A stretch of 64,000 nucleotides of DNA from Pelagibacteraceae bacterium AG-422-D23 (GCA_003213615.1 QCMQ01000002.1:40807-104806), one strand, 5' to 3'; positions 46,665 through 54,780 are shown, numbered from the stretch's first letter. The notes: a model not told the origin generated them from the sequence alone. A program made the numbers and translations.

Positions 46665-47588
46665 ATGAGAAATCTTTTCTTGTTAACTTTACTAAGTTTT
46701 TTTTATTTTAATCTAAGTTTCTCAGAAAATATAAAGATTAAAAAATTGTCAAATATTACCTCTTGGGAGCCTATGGAAATGACTATAGGTGACTATAAAA
46801 TTTATACTCATAGACCTGGCGGTATTAAAATCAGAAGAATTTCAGATAATAAGCAATTAGTTGTTTTTTCAGACAAATATAAGATTAAATTTTATAACGA
46901 TGGCAGTGATTTATTTGATTTCCACCTTGAGAAAGACACAAATGATATCACAATAAAATTAAAAGATATAAAGCTTTTTACTTGGACTGGTAAATATATA
47001 TCAAAACATAATGCATATTTTTTTCAATTGATTTCATATCAAAATCAACCATTTCATTATTATATTAAATTTAATAACGGAAAAGCTCCGATTGCTCTTA
47101 ATATGAAAAATTTTGATGATAAAATTGCTAAAGCAATAAGCAAAGTAAAAATTAAACTTGCTGCTAAATATAATATTACTCCAGAATTAATTGATTTAAT
47201 TTTAAAAAAACAACAACTTGCGGTAGATAAAAAATTAGACGCAATTATTGAAGCAGAAAAAAAAGCTTTAGAAAAAAGTTTAAATAAAGAAATCCAACAA
47301 ACAGTTGATGATACTTTGCAAGCTTCATTAGATCAACAAATTGCGAAAGAAATTGAAACAACTATTGGGGAGGAAATAGCAAAAGAATTTGACTCTATTA
47401 TAATTGATGGAATGGAAGCAGAGTTTACTTCAATAGTGAATGAAGCAGTTGAAGAAGCGATTAACGATGGAATTTCTAAAGCTACCGCAGAGGCAGCTGT
47501 AAGAGCTGTAATGGAAGTATTAGCTAGAGGCGGAACAGAGCAGGAGGCTATGAATGCTTGCAGATCAATTGCTGGTGACGCATGTTAA
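46665..47588 (+). CDS. Exported protein of unknown function with helical C-terminus
   Basis: 307 residues. A signal peptide is visible (MRNLFLLTLLSFFYFNLSFS). Residues 25-150 are beta-rich (RPGGIKIRRISDNKQLVVFSDKYKIKFY). Residues 155-290 are a long amphipathic, Glu/Ala/Lys-rich helical region in which AKEIE and EEIAKEF-type heptads suggest a coiled coil. There is a C-terminal Cys pair (CRSIAGDAC) that could form a disulfide. No family recognised. Next to it, on the same strand, lies tRNA-Leu. Confidence 0.6.
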   Translation: MRNLFLLTLLSFFYFNLSFSENIKIKKLSNITSWEPMEMTIGDYKIYTHRPGGIKIRRISDNKQLVVFSDKYKIKFYNDGSDLFDFHLEKDTNDITIKLKDIKLFTWTGKYISKHNAYFFQLISYQNQPFHYYIKFNNGKAPIALNMKNFDDKIAKAISKVKIKLAAKYNITPELIDLILKKQQLAVDKKLDAIIEAEKKALEKSLNKEIQQTVDDTLQASLDQQIAKEIETTIGEEIAKEFDSIIIDGMEAEFTSIVNEAVEEAINDGISKATAEAAVRAVMEVLARGGTEQEAMNACRSIAGDAC

Positions 47589-47619
47589 AAATAAAATAAA
47601 AAAATTTTACTTATTCCAC

Positions 47620-47648
47620 TTGTTCAATTATAAATATTAGCATAAACA
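47620..47648 (+). promoter_or_regulatory. tRNA-Leu promoter
   Basis: TTGTTC (47620-47625) and TAAACA (47643-47648) with a 17-base spacer lie 19 bases before the tRNA 5' end. Confidence 0.5.
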
Positions 47649-47666
47649 CTCATGAAATTCATTAAT

Positions 47667-47752
47667 GCCCTCGTGGTGAAATTGGTAGACACAAAGGACT
47701 TAAAATCCTTGCCGCTTGCGGAGTGCCAGTTCGAGTCTGGCCGAGGGCACCA
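47667..47752 (+). tRNA. tRNA-Leu (anticodon UAA), CCA encoded
   Basis: Acceptor stem GCCCTCG pairs with CGAGGGC, the anticodon loop in GGACTTAAAATCC carries TAA, and there is a long class II variable arm (TTGCCGCTTGCGGA region) followed by the T-arm with GTTCGAGTC. The 3' end includes the encoded CCA. The nadK start codon is 4 bases after the CCA, so the mRNA of nadK could be released by tRNA 3' processing. Confidence 0.96.
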
Positions 47753-47756
47753 CTAA

Positions 47757-48527
47757 ATGAGTAAATTTCAAATCATTTCAGATAAAAATAAAAAATCATC
47801 AAGTATTAAAAATCTATTATTAAATAAAATAAAATCTAATCAGTTTAAAAAAGAAAATCTTATTATCGTTATTGGTGGAGATGGTTTTATGCTTCAAACA
47901 CTAAAAAAAAATAAAAATTCTAACAAACATTTTTATGGGATTAATTCTGGAAATTATGGTTTCCTTATGAATAAATTTTCTTCAAAAGATATTTTGAAAA
48001 ACTTGTCAAAAGCAAATTTGGTTTCAATTTCTCCTCTAGAAATGATTGTTAAAAATAAAAATAACCAAACTAAAAGATCCATTGCAATAAATGAAGTCTC
48101 TGTGCTTAGGCAAAGTAGGCAGGCCGCCTCATTGTCTATTAAACAAGGTTCAAAACAAATAATTAAAAAATTAGTTTCTGACGGGGTATTAGTATCTACT
48201 CCTGCTGGTAGCACAGCTTATAATCTTTCTGTTCATGGGCCAATCTTAAGTCTTCATTCAAAAAAATTATCAATTTCACCTATTAGTGCCTTTAGACCCA
48301 GAAGATGGAAAGGTAAAATTGTTAATGATAAAACCAAAATTATTATAACAAATTTAAATCCATCAAAAAGACCAATAAGTGCTGTCGCGGACAATTTAGA
48401 AGTCAGAAATGCCAAATCAATCATTGTAAAAATTAATAATAAAATTAAGTTTAATCTTTTGTATGATAAAAACAGAAGCCTACAAAAAAAAATTAAAATT
48501 GAACAATTAAGAAAAGAAACTAGTTAG
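47757..48527 (+). CDS. nadK: NAD kinase
   Basis: 256 residues. GGDGFMLQTLKK is the GGDG motif, NSGNYGFLMNKF the NE/D-like loop, SDGVLVSTPAGSTAYNLSVHGPIL the conserved substrate site, and SAVADN the C-terminal beta segment. It phosphorylates NAD to NADP. The gene begins 4 bases after tRNA-Leu, with almost no room for a separate ribosome binding site. Confidence 0.92.
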   Translation: MSKFQIISDKNKKSSSIKNLLLNKIKSNQFKKENLIIVIGGDGFMLQTLKKNKNSNKHFYGINSGNYGFLMNKFSSKDILKNLSKANLVSISPLEMIVKNKNNQTKRSIAINEVSVLRQSRQAASLSIKQGSKQIIKKLVSDGVLVSTPAGSTAYNLSVHGPILSLHSKKLSISPISAFRPRRWKGKIVNDKTKIIITNLNPSKRPISAVADNLEVRNAKSIIVKINNKIKFNLLYDKNRSLQKKIKIEQLRKETS

Positions 48528-48682
48528 ATCTAAATAATAAAATTACATAGATTATTGGTGTATGATTTATGACACATTATATACAAAACGTAGATATATA
48601 ATCTTTTAAGTCGTAAAATTAACTCCTTACTTACAGCGAATGTTCTATTTACTTTTGATTTAGAGTATTTTAAAAAAAGAGC

Positions 48683-49639
48683 ATGATTAAAGTAAACCCC
48701 CAAGATATTAAAAATTTTAGAGAAAAAGGTTGGTGTATTCTAAAATCTGGGTTTGATAATAAAGAATTATTAAATTATAAAAAAAACGTTGGTGAAATTG
48801 AAGTCCAAGCAAAAAAAATAAATTATAAACCAGGAAGAATATATTATGACTACATTCAAAGCTTTAATCTTGCTGCAGTCGAGGCTCCATTAAATAAAAT
48901 AGTTTGTAATAATGAAGTTTTAAATTTTTTTAAAAAATTAGAAATAGGTAATGCTGTGAATAAAATTATGGGTTGGGAAAATGCTATCTGTACGTTAATA
49001 AGACTTTTTTGTATGGGTAATTACAATTATTCAGGTCATTGGCATCAAGATTATGATGACAAAGTTATGAAGTATCAAGGAGCTGCGATTCAAGCCTCAA
49101 TAATTTTAAAAGATGAAAAAGGATTTCATATTTTAAAAAAGGAAAAACGAAATGAATTTTATAGCAATGAATTCGATAAAAAATTAAAAATTCATGGTAG
49201 TATGAATGTTCTACCAACTTTAATAGATAAAAAATTTTATGATATTGTGAGTGTTAAATCTGGTGAAATTTTTCTATTTGATCCTTTTTTATATCACAAA
49301 GGAAGTTGTAATCGCAAAAGATTACAATTTCATATGAGGTTTTTTAATTTAAATGATGAAAAAAAATATAATTTTTTTAAGTTAAGTGGTTTTGATTTTT
49401 ATTTTGATAAAGATAAAACTTATAACTTTTTAAGATCAGAAGATGAAATTATAAAAACAATTAAAAATATAGTTAAAAGAGCTCCAATTTATCGTAGATT
49501 AAAAAATAGTATTAATTATTTTTTCCCATTATTTAATTTTATATATTATTTAAAACAACGTAAATTAGATAAAAAATTTAAATATGAAATTTTCGCAAAT
49601 ACTGCTTATCAAAAAAAAATTGATAATACTGTAAATTGA
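48683..49639 (+). CDS. Phytanoyl-CoA dioxygenase (PhyH)-like Fe(II)/2-oxoglutarate oxygenase
   Basis: 318 residues. The first iron-binding pair H-x-D is in GHWHQDYDDK near residues 116-124. The distal His and 2-oxoglutarate Arg appear to be in LYHKGSCNRKRLQFHMRF. The N-terminal FREKGWCILKSGFDNKELL is typical of the PhyH opening. The C-terminus adds about 80 basic residues. Substrate unknown. With the next gene it forms a pair between nadK and the tRNA-Thr fragment; it may belong to the variable part of the region. Confidence 0.65.
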   Translation: MIKVNPQDIKNFREKGWCILKSGFDNKELLNYKKNVGEIEVQAKKINYKPGRIYYDYIQSFNLAAVEAPLNKIVCNNEVLNFFKKLEIGNAVNKIMGWENAICTLIRLFCMGNYNYSGHWHQDYDDKVMKYQGAAIQASIILKDEKGFHILKKEKRNEFYSNEFDKKLKIHGSMNVLPTLIDKKFYDIVSVKSGEIFLFDPFLYHKGSCNRKRLQFHMRFFNLNDEKKYNFFKLSGFDFYFDKDKTYNFLRSEDEIIKTIKNIVKRAPIYRRLKNSINYFFPLFNFIYYLKQRKLDKKFKYEIFANTAYQKKIDNTVN

Positions 49640-49657
49640 AAACAAATTTATAAAATA

Positions 49658-50605
49658 ATGGAGCAATCTAATCATGCTAAAAGTTTAAGCAAATTAACCT
49701 TTGGTGGTTTGGGAAAACTAAACAGTGAGTCAATTGAACTTAGAAAGCTACAAATTAAAGATAATTTTAGACTTCACTCTTGTTACGATTATAATGAAGC
49801 TCTAGATGTAATTAAAATAGCTAGTGAAGAAATTAAAATTATTCCAAAATTAATAACTAAAGTTTATTTCAACTTTAACACTATTCCAATTAGATATTTA
49901 ACAATTTTAGACCAAATGCATAGAATTGTAGATAGATTAAAATTTATTCCTAAAGGCTGGCATATTCAGATATGCGCAAATCCATCTTTTAAAGAATTTA
50001 ATAATAAAAGCTTTGCTTTATTTAAAGAAAAAGCAAAGAAAAATTACGGTGATTTAAATTATTTTATTGAGACTGAAAGTTTATGGGAAAAAAATACATC
50101 AAGAATTATAAAATCAAATTATGTAGATGGATCATATTTTTTTATAAATGGTTTAGTTAGGGGTATTAGAAATGAATGTTTTATGCAAAAACCATTTATT
50201 ACATTTGGAATGTTGGCTGGTGGTCACAGGCATAATACCAAATATAAAAATGTAATTGTAAAGCAGAATAATTATGATTCTAAAAATTTAATAGAAAAAA
50301 ATATAATTTTCTTTCTAAAACTGACAAAAAATAAAAATTTTAAATACTCTATTTCATCAGTTAGTTCAAAAAAAAACTATTCAGATTTAATAAATACAAT
50401 TAAAAGTATAGAAAATTCTTATAATCTTCCAAATGATAAAATACAGTTTGATGAATTAATTGATTTTTTTAAATATGAAACATGTTCAAGTTATGGACTC
50501 AAATACAATAAATTTTATAAGAAATTATTCTTTAATAAAAAAAGAGTAATTCATGAAATTTTTTCTTTATTACCATTTATAAATTTATCAAAAAAATGGT
50601 TATAA
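49658..50605 (+). CDS. Protein of unknown function, possibly aldo/keto-reductase-like
   Basis: 315 residues. The start (LSKLTFGGLGKLN, then HSCYDYNEALDVIKIASEE) resembles the beta-alpha opening of an aldo/keto reductase barrel, with a plausible K84-like KVYFNF, but the catalytic Asp-Tyr-Lys-His set is not clear. The rest is Lys/Asn/Ile-rich without recognised motifs. No signal peptide or membrane helix. The family call is a guess. It ends 135 bases before the detached tRNA-Thr 3' half. Confidence 0.4.
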   Translation: MEQSNHAKSLSKLTFGGLGKLNSESIELRKLQIKDNFRLHSCYDYNEALDVIKIASEEIKIIPKLITKVYFNFNTIPIRYLTILDQMHRIVDRLKFIPKGWHIQICANPSFKEFNNKSFALFKEKAKKNYGDLNYFIETESLWEKNTSRIIKSNYVDGSYFFINGLVRGIRNECFMQKPFITFGMLAGGHRHNTKYKNVIVKQNNYDSKNLIEKNIIFFLKLTKNKNFKYSISSVSSKKNYSDLINTIKSIENSYNLPNDKIQFDELIDFFKYETCSSYGLKYNKFYKKLFFNKKRVIHEIFSLLPFINLSKKWL

Positions 50606-50740
50606 AAAATTAAAAATCTTTTGAAAATTACTCCTAATATATAAATTAAATAAACACTTAAATTCTAGCACTATGACTGTAATTAGTGATAAAATTTGAT
50701 TAATTTATAAATATTTTAAAATTTAAAGTTGAATTTATTT

Positions 50741-50793
50741 AGTGATGGTGCCCCCGCACGGATTCGAACCGCGGACCTATTGATTACAAATCA
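50741..50793 (-). repeat. Detached 3' half of tRNA-Thr (left attachment site)
   Basis: Identical to the intact tRNA-Thr 3' half from CCA back through the T-arm and anticodon loop to AAATCA (50793), and then unrelated. Similarity continues outside the tRNA (about 50692-50740 against 52610-52660, with changes and a 2-base shift), so the duplicated unit is about 100 bp. It ends with the 19-bp core ACCTATTGATTACAAATCA (50775-50793) shared with the intact gene and the right fragment. Confidence 0.85.
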
Positions 50794-50853
50794 GGAATAA
50801 AATTTTAAATAGATATTTGTTTTCAACGAAATTTGATATTTAACTTTCATCTA

Positions 50854-50875
50854 GTCACACTAGCGACACAGTGAT
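50854..50875 (+). repeat. GTCACAC-type repeat near the left end of the small element
   Basis: GTCACACTAGC (50854-50864) matches the 11-bp unit found three times at the other end. The next 11 bases (GACACAGTGAT) are a degenerate copy. Also CTAGTCACACTAG is palindromic. Located 60 bases inside the element end, just before the hydratase gene. The whole stretch 50794-50887 has no gene. Confidence 0.5.
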
Positions 50876-50887
50876 AAAAGTTTATGG

Positions 50888-51673
50888 ATGATTAAATTAA
50901 ATCAAAAAGAATTAAACGAATACGCAAGTACTATTCTAAATGATTATGATAGCAATAACCCAAGCTCAATTTTTAAAACAAAAATAAAATTAAGCAATAA
51001 TGATGCGTTACTTATCCAGTCAAAAATCTCAAAATTAAGAATTGATAGAGGTGAAGAAGTTATGGGCTATAAGATTGGTTGTGTTTCTAAAGATACCCAA
51101 AAAAAAATGGGTTTCACTCAGCCTGCTTTGGGAACACTTTGGAAAAGTGAATTATACAAAAGTGGGGTAGAGCTAAATAAAAAAAATTATTCTAATCCTG
51201 CTATGGAAGCTGAGTTTGGTGTTAAGTTAAATTGTGACATAGATCCAAAACTTGTTTCATTCGATTATATACTCAACTCAATCGACTCAATTTATCCTTT
51301 AATAGAAATTCATAATTTAGTTTTTAACGGAGAAGAACCTTATGGTGCAGAACTATTAGCTAATAATGCGTTACACGCTGGCGTTATTTTAGGACCAAAA
51401 AATGAATTTTCAAAAGATCAAAAAATAACAGATCTAAAACTAATTTATGATAATAAAACAATAGATACGTGGACAGATAAAAAATGGCCATTTGATATTT
51501 TGTCTGAAGTAGAATGGTTAGTTAAAGAACAAGCCAAAATAAATGTTATTTTAAAAAAAGATGATTTAATTTTAACTGGAGCGTACGGTTTTCCAGTTCC
51601 TATAAATAACAATACATTAATTAAAGTTTCTTCTTCAGAATTTGGAGATGTAGAGGCAAAATTTAAACAATGA
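50888..51673 (+). CDS. 2-keto-4-pentenoate hydratase/2-oxohepta-3-ene-dioate hydratase-like (MhpD, FAH superfamily)
   Basis: 261 residues. VMGYKIGCVSKDTQKKMG, PALGTLWKSEL, AMEAEFGVKL (metal-binding Glu), YPLIEIHNLVF and LTGAYGFPVPI match the MhpD/hydratase-decarboxylase family. These add water to 2-hydroxydienoates or related 2-keto-enoic acids. Its stop overlaps the start of the polysaccharide lyase (ATGA), which links it to the use of an unsaturated sugar-acid product; that link is inference. Confidence 0.82.
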   Translation: MIKLNQKELNEYASTILNDYDSNNPSSIFKTKIKLSNNDALLIQSKISKLRIDRGEEVMGYKIGCVSKDTQKKMGFTQPALGTLWKSELYKSGVELNKKNYSNPAMEAEFGVKLNCDIDPKLVSFDYILNSIDSIYPLIEIHNLVFNGEEPYGAELLANNALHAGVILGPKNEFSKDQKITDLKLIYDNKTIDTWTDKKWPFDILSEVEWLVKEQAKINVILKKDDLILTGAYGFPVPINNNTLIKVSSSEFGDVEAKFKQ

Positions 51674-52548
51674 AAAAACTTTTAGGAATTGTGGTTCTGG
51701 GTTTGTTAATATGTGAAAACGTTTTTGCTGGGGTTGAAGAAGTTATTAAAGAAATCAAAAAAAATAAAGATATAGCTCAGGGTTTTAATAAAGTTTATGA
51801 ATACGAAAAAAAAAATAAATGGAGAGTTACAAATAAAGAAATACTTAAAAGTGATAAATCACTCAGGGAACATGTCGTTAAAATTGTTGATAAATCTGAT
51901 AATTATCCAGTTAGGGTTGGAAAACAGTCTTTAAGATTTGAAGTTAGAGATGGAGATGGATGGGGGTGGGATTCGAGAAATGACAGAGAAAGAGTTGAGC
52001 TACTAATTTGTTGTGTTAATAAAAAAACCACTTGGACTGCTTGGTCATTATATTTGCCTAATGATTATGAAAAAATATTTCCTGCTAAGACTATGTTAGC
52101 ACAATTCCATAATGATGCTGATAATCCTCCAGCTTTTGCTTTTGAAAATCAATCTGATCGTAGAACAAATGAAGGTGGTGGATATTGGATTGAAGTAGAT
52201 AAATATGTTGGTGGGAATAATGTACCAAAAAAACTATTAGATCATTCAGAAATGCTTGGCAGATGGAACGATATTTTAGTTAATGCAAAATGGACACATA
52301 AGAAAGATGGTTTTTTTAAAATTTGGATTAACGGCAAACTTGCTTTTCATCACAAAGGTATGACTCAAGAAAAGGGAGAGCTAATAGAATTTCATGTTGG
52401 TATTTACAGATCATTTATTTCTAGAACTCCAGAACCAGATAAAACTCAAATAGCTTATTATGACGAGATAAGATATGCAAAGTCTTGCAAAAAACTTAAA
52501 ATCAAAGATTTAGGATATTCTTGTGAAGAAATTGAAAATCAAAATTAA
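51670..52548 (+). CDS. Secreted polysaccharide lyase (heparin lyase I-like fold)
   Basis: 292 residues. Signal peptide MKKLLGIVVLGLLICENVFA. The mature part is a beta-jelly-roll of the heparin-lyase-I type: SLRFEVRDGDGWGWDSRNDRERVEL, TTWTAWSLYLPNDYEKI, TMLAQFHNDADNPPAF, GRWNDILVNAKWTHKKDGFFKIWINGKLAFHHKG, and YYDEIRYA. QFH and the aromatic-rich strands are typical of this family. It should act outside the cytoplasm on an acidic polysaccharide by beta-elimination. Exported polysaccharide lyases are not expected in free-living SAR11, so this cargo is notable. Confidence 0.72.
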   Translation: MKKLLGIVVLGLLICENVFAGVEEVIKEIKKNKDIAQGFNKVYEYEKKNKWRVTNKEILKSDKSLREHVVKIVDKSDNYPVRVGKQSLRFEVRDGDGWGWDSRNDRERVELLICCVNKKTTWTAWSLYLPNDYEKIFPAKTMLAQFHNDADNPPAFAFENQSDRRTNEGGGYWIEVDKYVGGNNVPKKLLDHSEMLGRWNDILVNAKWTHKKDGFFKIWINGKLAFHHKGMTQEKGELIEFHVGIYRSFISRTPEPDKTQIAYYDEIRYAKSCKKLKIKDLGYSCEEIENQN

Positions 52549-52571
52549 AAACCGTACGACTACTTGATTAG

Positions 52572-52604
52572 GTCACACCTACGTCACACTGACGTCACAC
52601 TAAC
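52572..52604 (+). repeat. Three tandem 11-bp repeats (GTCACACYNAC)
   Basis: GTCACACCTAC (52572-52582), GTCACACTGAC (52583-52593) and GTCACACTAAC (52594-52604) follow one another without gaps, ending 62 bases from the tRNA-Thr 3' end. A related unit occurs at the opposite end of the small element. Number, register and location resemble arm-type binding sites of tyrosine recombinases; the repeats also recall the GTCAC core of the lambda Int arm sites. Confidence 0.7.
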
Positions 52605-52665
52605 AATTGAAATTTGATTAAAATTTAATTTTGCAAAAATAATTAGTGTTGATTTTATTGAGTGA

Positions 52666-52741
52666 TGGTGCCCCCGCACGGATTCGAACCGCGGACCTAT
52701 TGATTACAAATCAATTGCTCTACCAGCTGAGCTACAAGGGC
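52666..52741 (-). tRNA. tRNA-Thr (anticodon UGU), CCA encoded
   Basis: Read on the minus strand: acceptor GCCCTTG with CGGGGGC (two G-U pairs), D-arm TAGCTCAGCTGGTAGAGC, anticodon stem-loop TTGATTTGTAATCAA with anticodon TGT, T-arm GGTTCGAATCC, then ACCA. It is the only intact copy in the window. A 3'-half copy lies at 50741-50793 and a 5'-half copy at 62773-62820, so this gene forms the junction of two integrated segments. Upstream, an extended -10 (TGGTATAAA, minus strand, about 20 bases before the 5' end) lies inside a TATACC repeat. Confidence 0.96.
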
Positions 52742-52756
52742 ACTTAGATTTCAAGC

Positions 52757-52862
52757 TTTTATACCATTAGCAATTTTTTTCAAATTTTATTTTCTTTGAT
52801 AAAACAGCAATTTTTAAAATAGTTTGATTACGATCTATACCATTTTTATACCTATACCAACT
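52757..52862 (+). repeat. TATACC repeat cluster at the left end of the 10-kb island
   Basis: TATACCATTA (52760-52769), TATACCATTT (52836-52845), TATACCT (52847-52853) and TATACCAACT (52853-52862). The same word set recurs at 62687-62735. The first copy, read on the minus strand, supplies the -10 of the tRNA-Thr promoter. Confidence 0.6.
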
Positions 52863-52923
52863 GACTCCATACATTGATCTAAATTTACCAATTGATTATT
52901 GATCAAATTTAACAATCGATAGA

Positions 52924-52948
52924 CTTAGGTATATTTGTTATACCTAAG
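52924..52948 (+). promoter_or_regulatory. Perfect 10-bp-arm palindrome just before the methyltransferase gene
   Basis: CTTAGGTATA (52924-52933) and TATACCTAAG (52939-52948) flank TTTGT, and the ATG follows at 52953. Its arms contain the same TATACC word as the island-end repeats. A likely operator, for example for self-control by the methyltransferase; an RNA hairpin or recombinase site is also possible. Confidence 0.5.
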
Positions 52949-52952
52949 AATC

Positions 52953-54149
52953 ATGAAGAATCTAAAAGCTTTAAGTTTTTTTACTGGCGCTATGGGCTTG
53001 GACATAGGACTTAAAAAAGCTGGGATAGAAATTATTCTAGCTTGTGAAAGTGAAAAGTTTATTAGAGAAACAATAAAACTTAACAATCCAAAACTTAAAG
53101 TTCTCAAAGATATAAATTTATATTCAGCTAAAGATATACGAAAAGAAGCTGGTCTGAAAACGAATGAGAAGATAGATCTTATTGTTGGTGGCCCCCCATG
53201 CCAGGCATTTAGTACTGCAGGTAAGAGATTATCAATTAATGAAAATAGAGGAGTAGTATTTATTAAATATCTTGAGCTTATTAGAGAGTTAAATCCAACT
53301 TATTTTGTAATCGAAAATGTGAGAGGACTATTATCTGTTCCTTTAAAACATGTGCCTCACAGTGATAGGAAATCAAAGCTAAAAACAGTTGAGGAGAAAG
53401 GTGGAACCCTTCAATACATATTAAATTATTTGAAAAAATGTGGATATAAAGTTTCATTTAACTTGTACAATTCTGCTAATTTTGGAACACCACAGATAAG
53501 AGAAAGGGTAGTTATTATTGGTAATAAAAAAGATAAACTTCCTTATTTGTCACCAACTCATTCTGAACATGGTGAATTTGGGTTAAAGAAATGGAATACA
53601 TTCAAATCTGCAGCAAAAGGGTTGCACAATATAAAACATGATTTTGTTAAATTTCCAGAAAGTAGATTGAAATATTTTAGAAAATTAAAAGAGGGACAAA
53701 ATTGGAAAAACTTACCTAAAGCACTTCAAAAAGAAGCTTTGGGAAATTCATATTATGCTGGTGGAGGTAAGACAGGTTTTTTAAGAAGATTAGGTTGGAA
53801 CAAACCATCACCAACTTTAGTTACTGATCCCACAATGCCTGCTACTGATTTAGCTCACCCTGAAAAAAATAGACCGTTATCAATTCAAGAATATATGAGG
53901 ATACAAGAATTTCCTGATAACTGGAAATTAAGTGGAAGTATTAGGAACCAATACAAACAAATAGGAAATGCAGTTCCAGTTAGTCTTGGTAAAGCGATAG
54001 GAAAACTTATTATTAATCATATGTTAAGAAAAAAAATAAAAGTTATTAATAATTTTAAATATTCAAGATATTTAAATACAAGTGATTTAGATTGGCAAAA
54101 TAGTTTAACTAAAAAGGTTGCTTCAAATCAAAGATCTTTTAATTTTTAA
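52953..54149 (+). CDS. DNA (cytosine-5-)-methyltransferase of a type II restriction-modification system
   Basis: 398 residues from the ATG at 52953 (a TTG at 52935 lies inside the upstream palindrome and is unlikely). C5 motifs in order: I SFFTGAMGLDIGLKKAG, IV GGPPCQAFSTAGKR with catalytic C83, VI FVIENVRGLL, VIII FGTPQIRERVVIIG, IX/X SIQEYMRIQEFP and YKQIGNAVPVSLGKAI. It would methylate cytosine in a short DNA site. The convergent neighbour resembles SinI endonuclease, so the target may be GGWCC or similar; this is inference. The two coding ends overlap by 11 bases. Confidence 0.9.
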   Translation: MKNLKALSFFTGAMGLDIGLKKAGIEIILACESEKFIRETIKLNNPKLKVLKDINLYSAKDIRKEAGLKTNEKIDLIVGGPPCQAFSTAGKRLSINENRGVVFIKYLELIRELNPTYFVIENVRGLLSVPLKHVPHSDRKSKLKTVEEKGGTLQYILNYLKKCGYKVSFNLYNSANFGTPQIRERVVIIGNKKDKLPYLSPTHSEHGEFGLKKWNTFKSAAKGLHNIKHDFVKFPESRLKYFRKLKEGQNWKNLPKALQKEALGNSYYAGGGKTGFLRRLGWNKPSPTLVTDPTMPATDLAHPEKNRPLSIQEYMRIQEFPDNWKLSGSIRNQYKQIGNAVPVSLGKAIGKLIINHMLRKKIKVINNFKYSRYLNTSDLDWQNSLTKKVASNQRSFNF

Positions 54150-54774
54150 GGTAAGTTAAATAATTTTTTTCAGTTAATTGATCTTTTAAATCTTTATCAT
54201 TTTCATCAACAAGGTTAATAAGTTCTTCCCAATTATCTTTACTTTCTACTCTTGATAATCTTCTGTACCATTTAATAATTTTTGTTCCAACTCTCACTCT
54301 TGATGACGCAGCATTTTCAGAATTATCACTATTTTTTACTTGTAAAGCTATCCAATTAACTGAATTATCGTCTTTTATCTCTTTTTTAATAAAATCAATA
54401 TCTTGAACAATGTTTCCAGAGCACCAGATCCAATCAAAATTTTTTATATATTTATAAATAAAACTTTCTAATAAGTTACCCAATTTAGTTTCTATAGACA
54501 TTGCTATCTTATGATATTTAGCAAACTCATCCACTTTATCTTGAGATAAATTTTTTTGTAATTTTATATATTCCCATAGAGCATCATCTGTAATTGTTTT
54601 TGGTTCATTAATATTAATCTTGGATTGTCTTGAATTTATAAAAGATTTTTTTAATGATAATAAATGCTTTTCATCTCCATATTTATACGTTGAATTTTTT
54701 GGTGGTTTTTTAAATTGACCTATCTTTTCGTCAACGAATTCTTTTATTATTTTAAATTCTTCATCAGCAGTCAT
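54139..54774 (-). CDS. Putative type II restriction endonuclease, SinI-like
   Basis: 211 residues. The segment from VQDIDFI through NWIALQVKNSDNSENAASS to RVRVGTKIIKWYRRL looks like the core of SinI/AvaII-type restriction enzymes, where an acidic residue and a Gln/Glu-x-Lys pair form a PD-(D/E)XK site. Its position, tail to tail with the C5 methyltransferase, is strong support. It should cleave unmodified DNA. Recognition of GGWCC would follow if the SinI relation is right. The family match is from memory and needs a search. Confidence 0.65.
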   Translation of the reverse strand: MTADEEFKIIKEFVDEKIGQFKKPPKNSTYKYGDEKHLLSLKKSFINSRQSKININEPKTITDDALWEYIKLQKNLSQDKVDEFAKYHKIAMSIETKLGNLLESFIYKYIKNFDWIWCSGNIVQDIDFIKKEIKDDNSVNWIALQVKNSDNSENAASSRVRVGTKIIKWYRRLSRVESKDNWEELINLVDENDKDLKDQLTEKNYLTYLKN

Positions 54775-54780
54775 AAATAA

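Larger units (their letters stand above)
50794..52713. mobile_element. Small tRNA-Thr-integrated element of about 1.9 kb (two cargo genes, no recombinase)
   Basis: The segment is bounded by two copies of the tRNA-Thr 3' half in the same orientation. It carries repeats related to GTCACAC at both ends (50854-50875 and 52572-52604), and only two genes inside. This is how an integrated element that restores the tRNA 3' end looks. No integrase, excisionase or replication gene is present, so any movement would need a helper. Alternatively it is a decayed remnant of a larger element. Confidence 0.6.

Noticed and set aside
52572..52604. Short CRISPR-like array
   Set aside because: The units are 11 bp without spacers, and no cas gene is present. 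The Cas4-like region at 55831 is a DUF2779 protein with no array.
52935..52952. TTG start adding six residues to the methyltransferase
   Set aside because: It lies inside the palindrome, and the ATG at 52953 begins directly before motif I at the usual distance.
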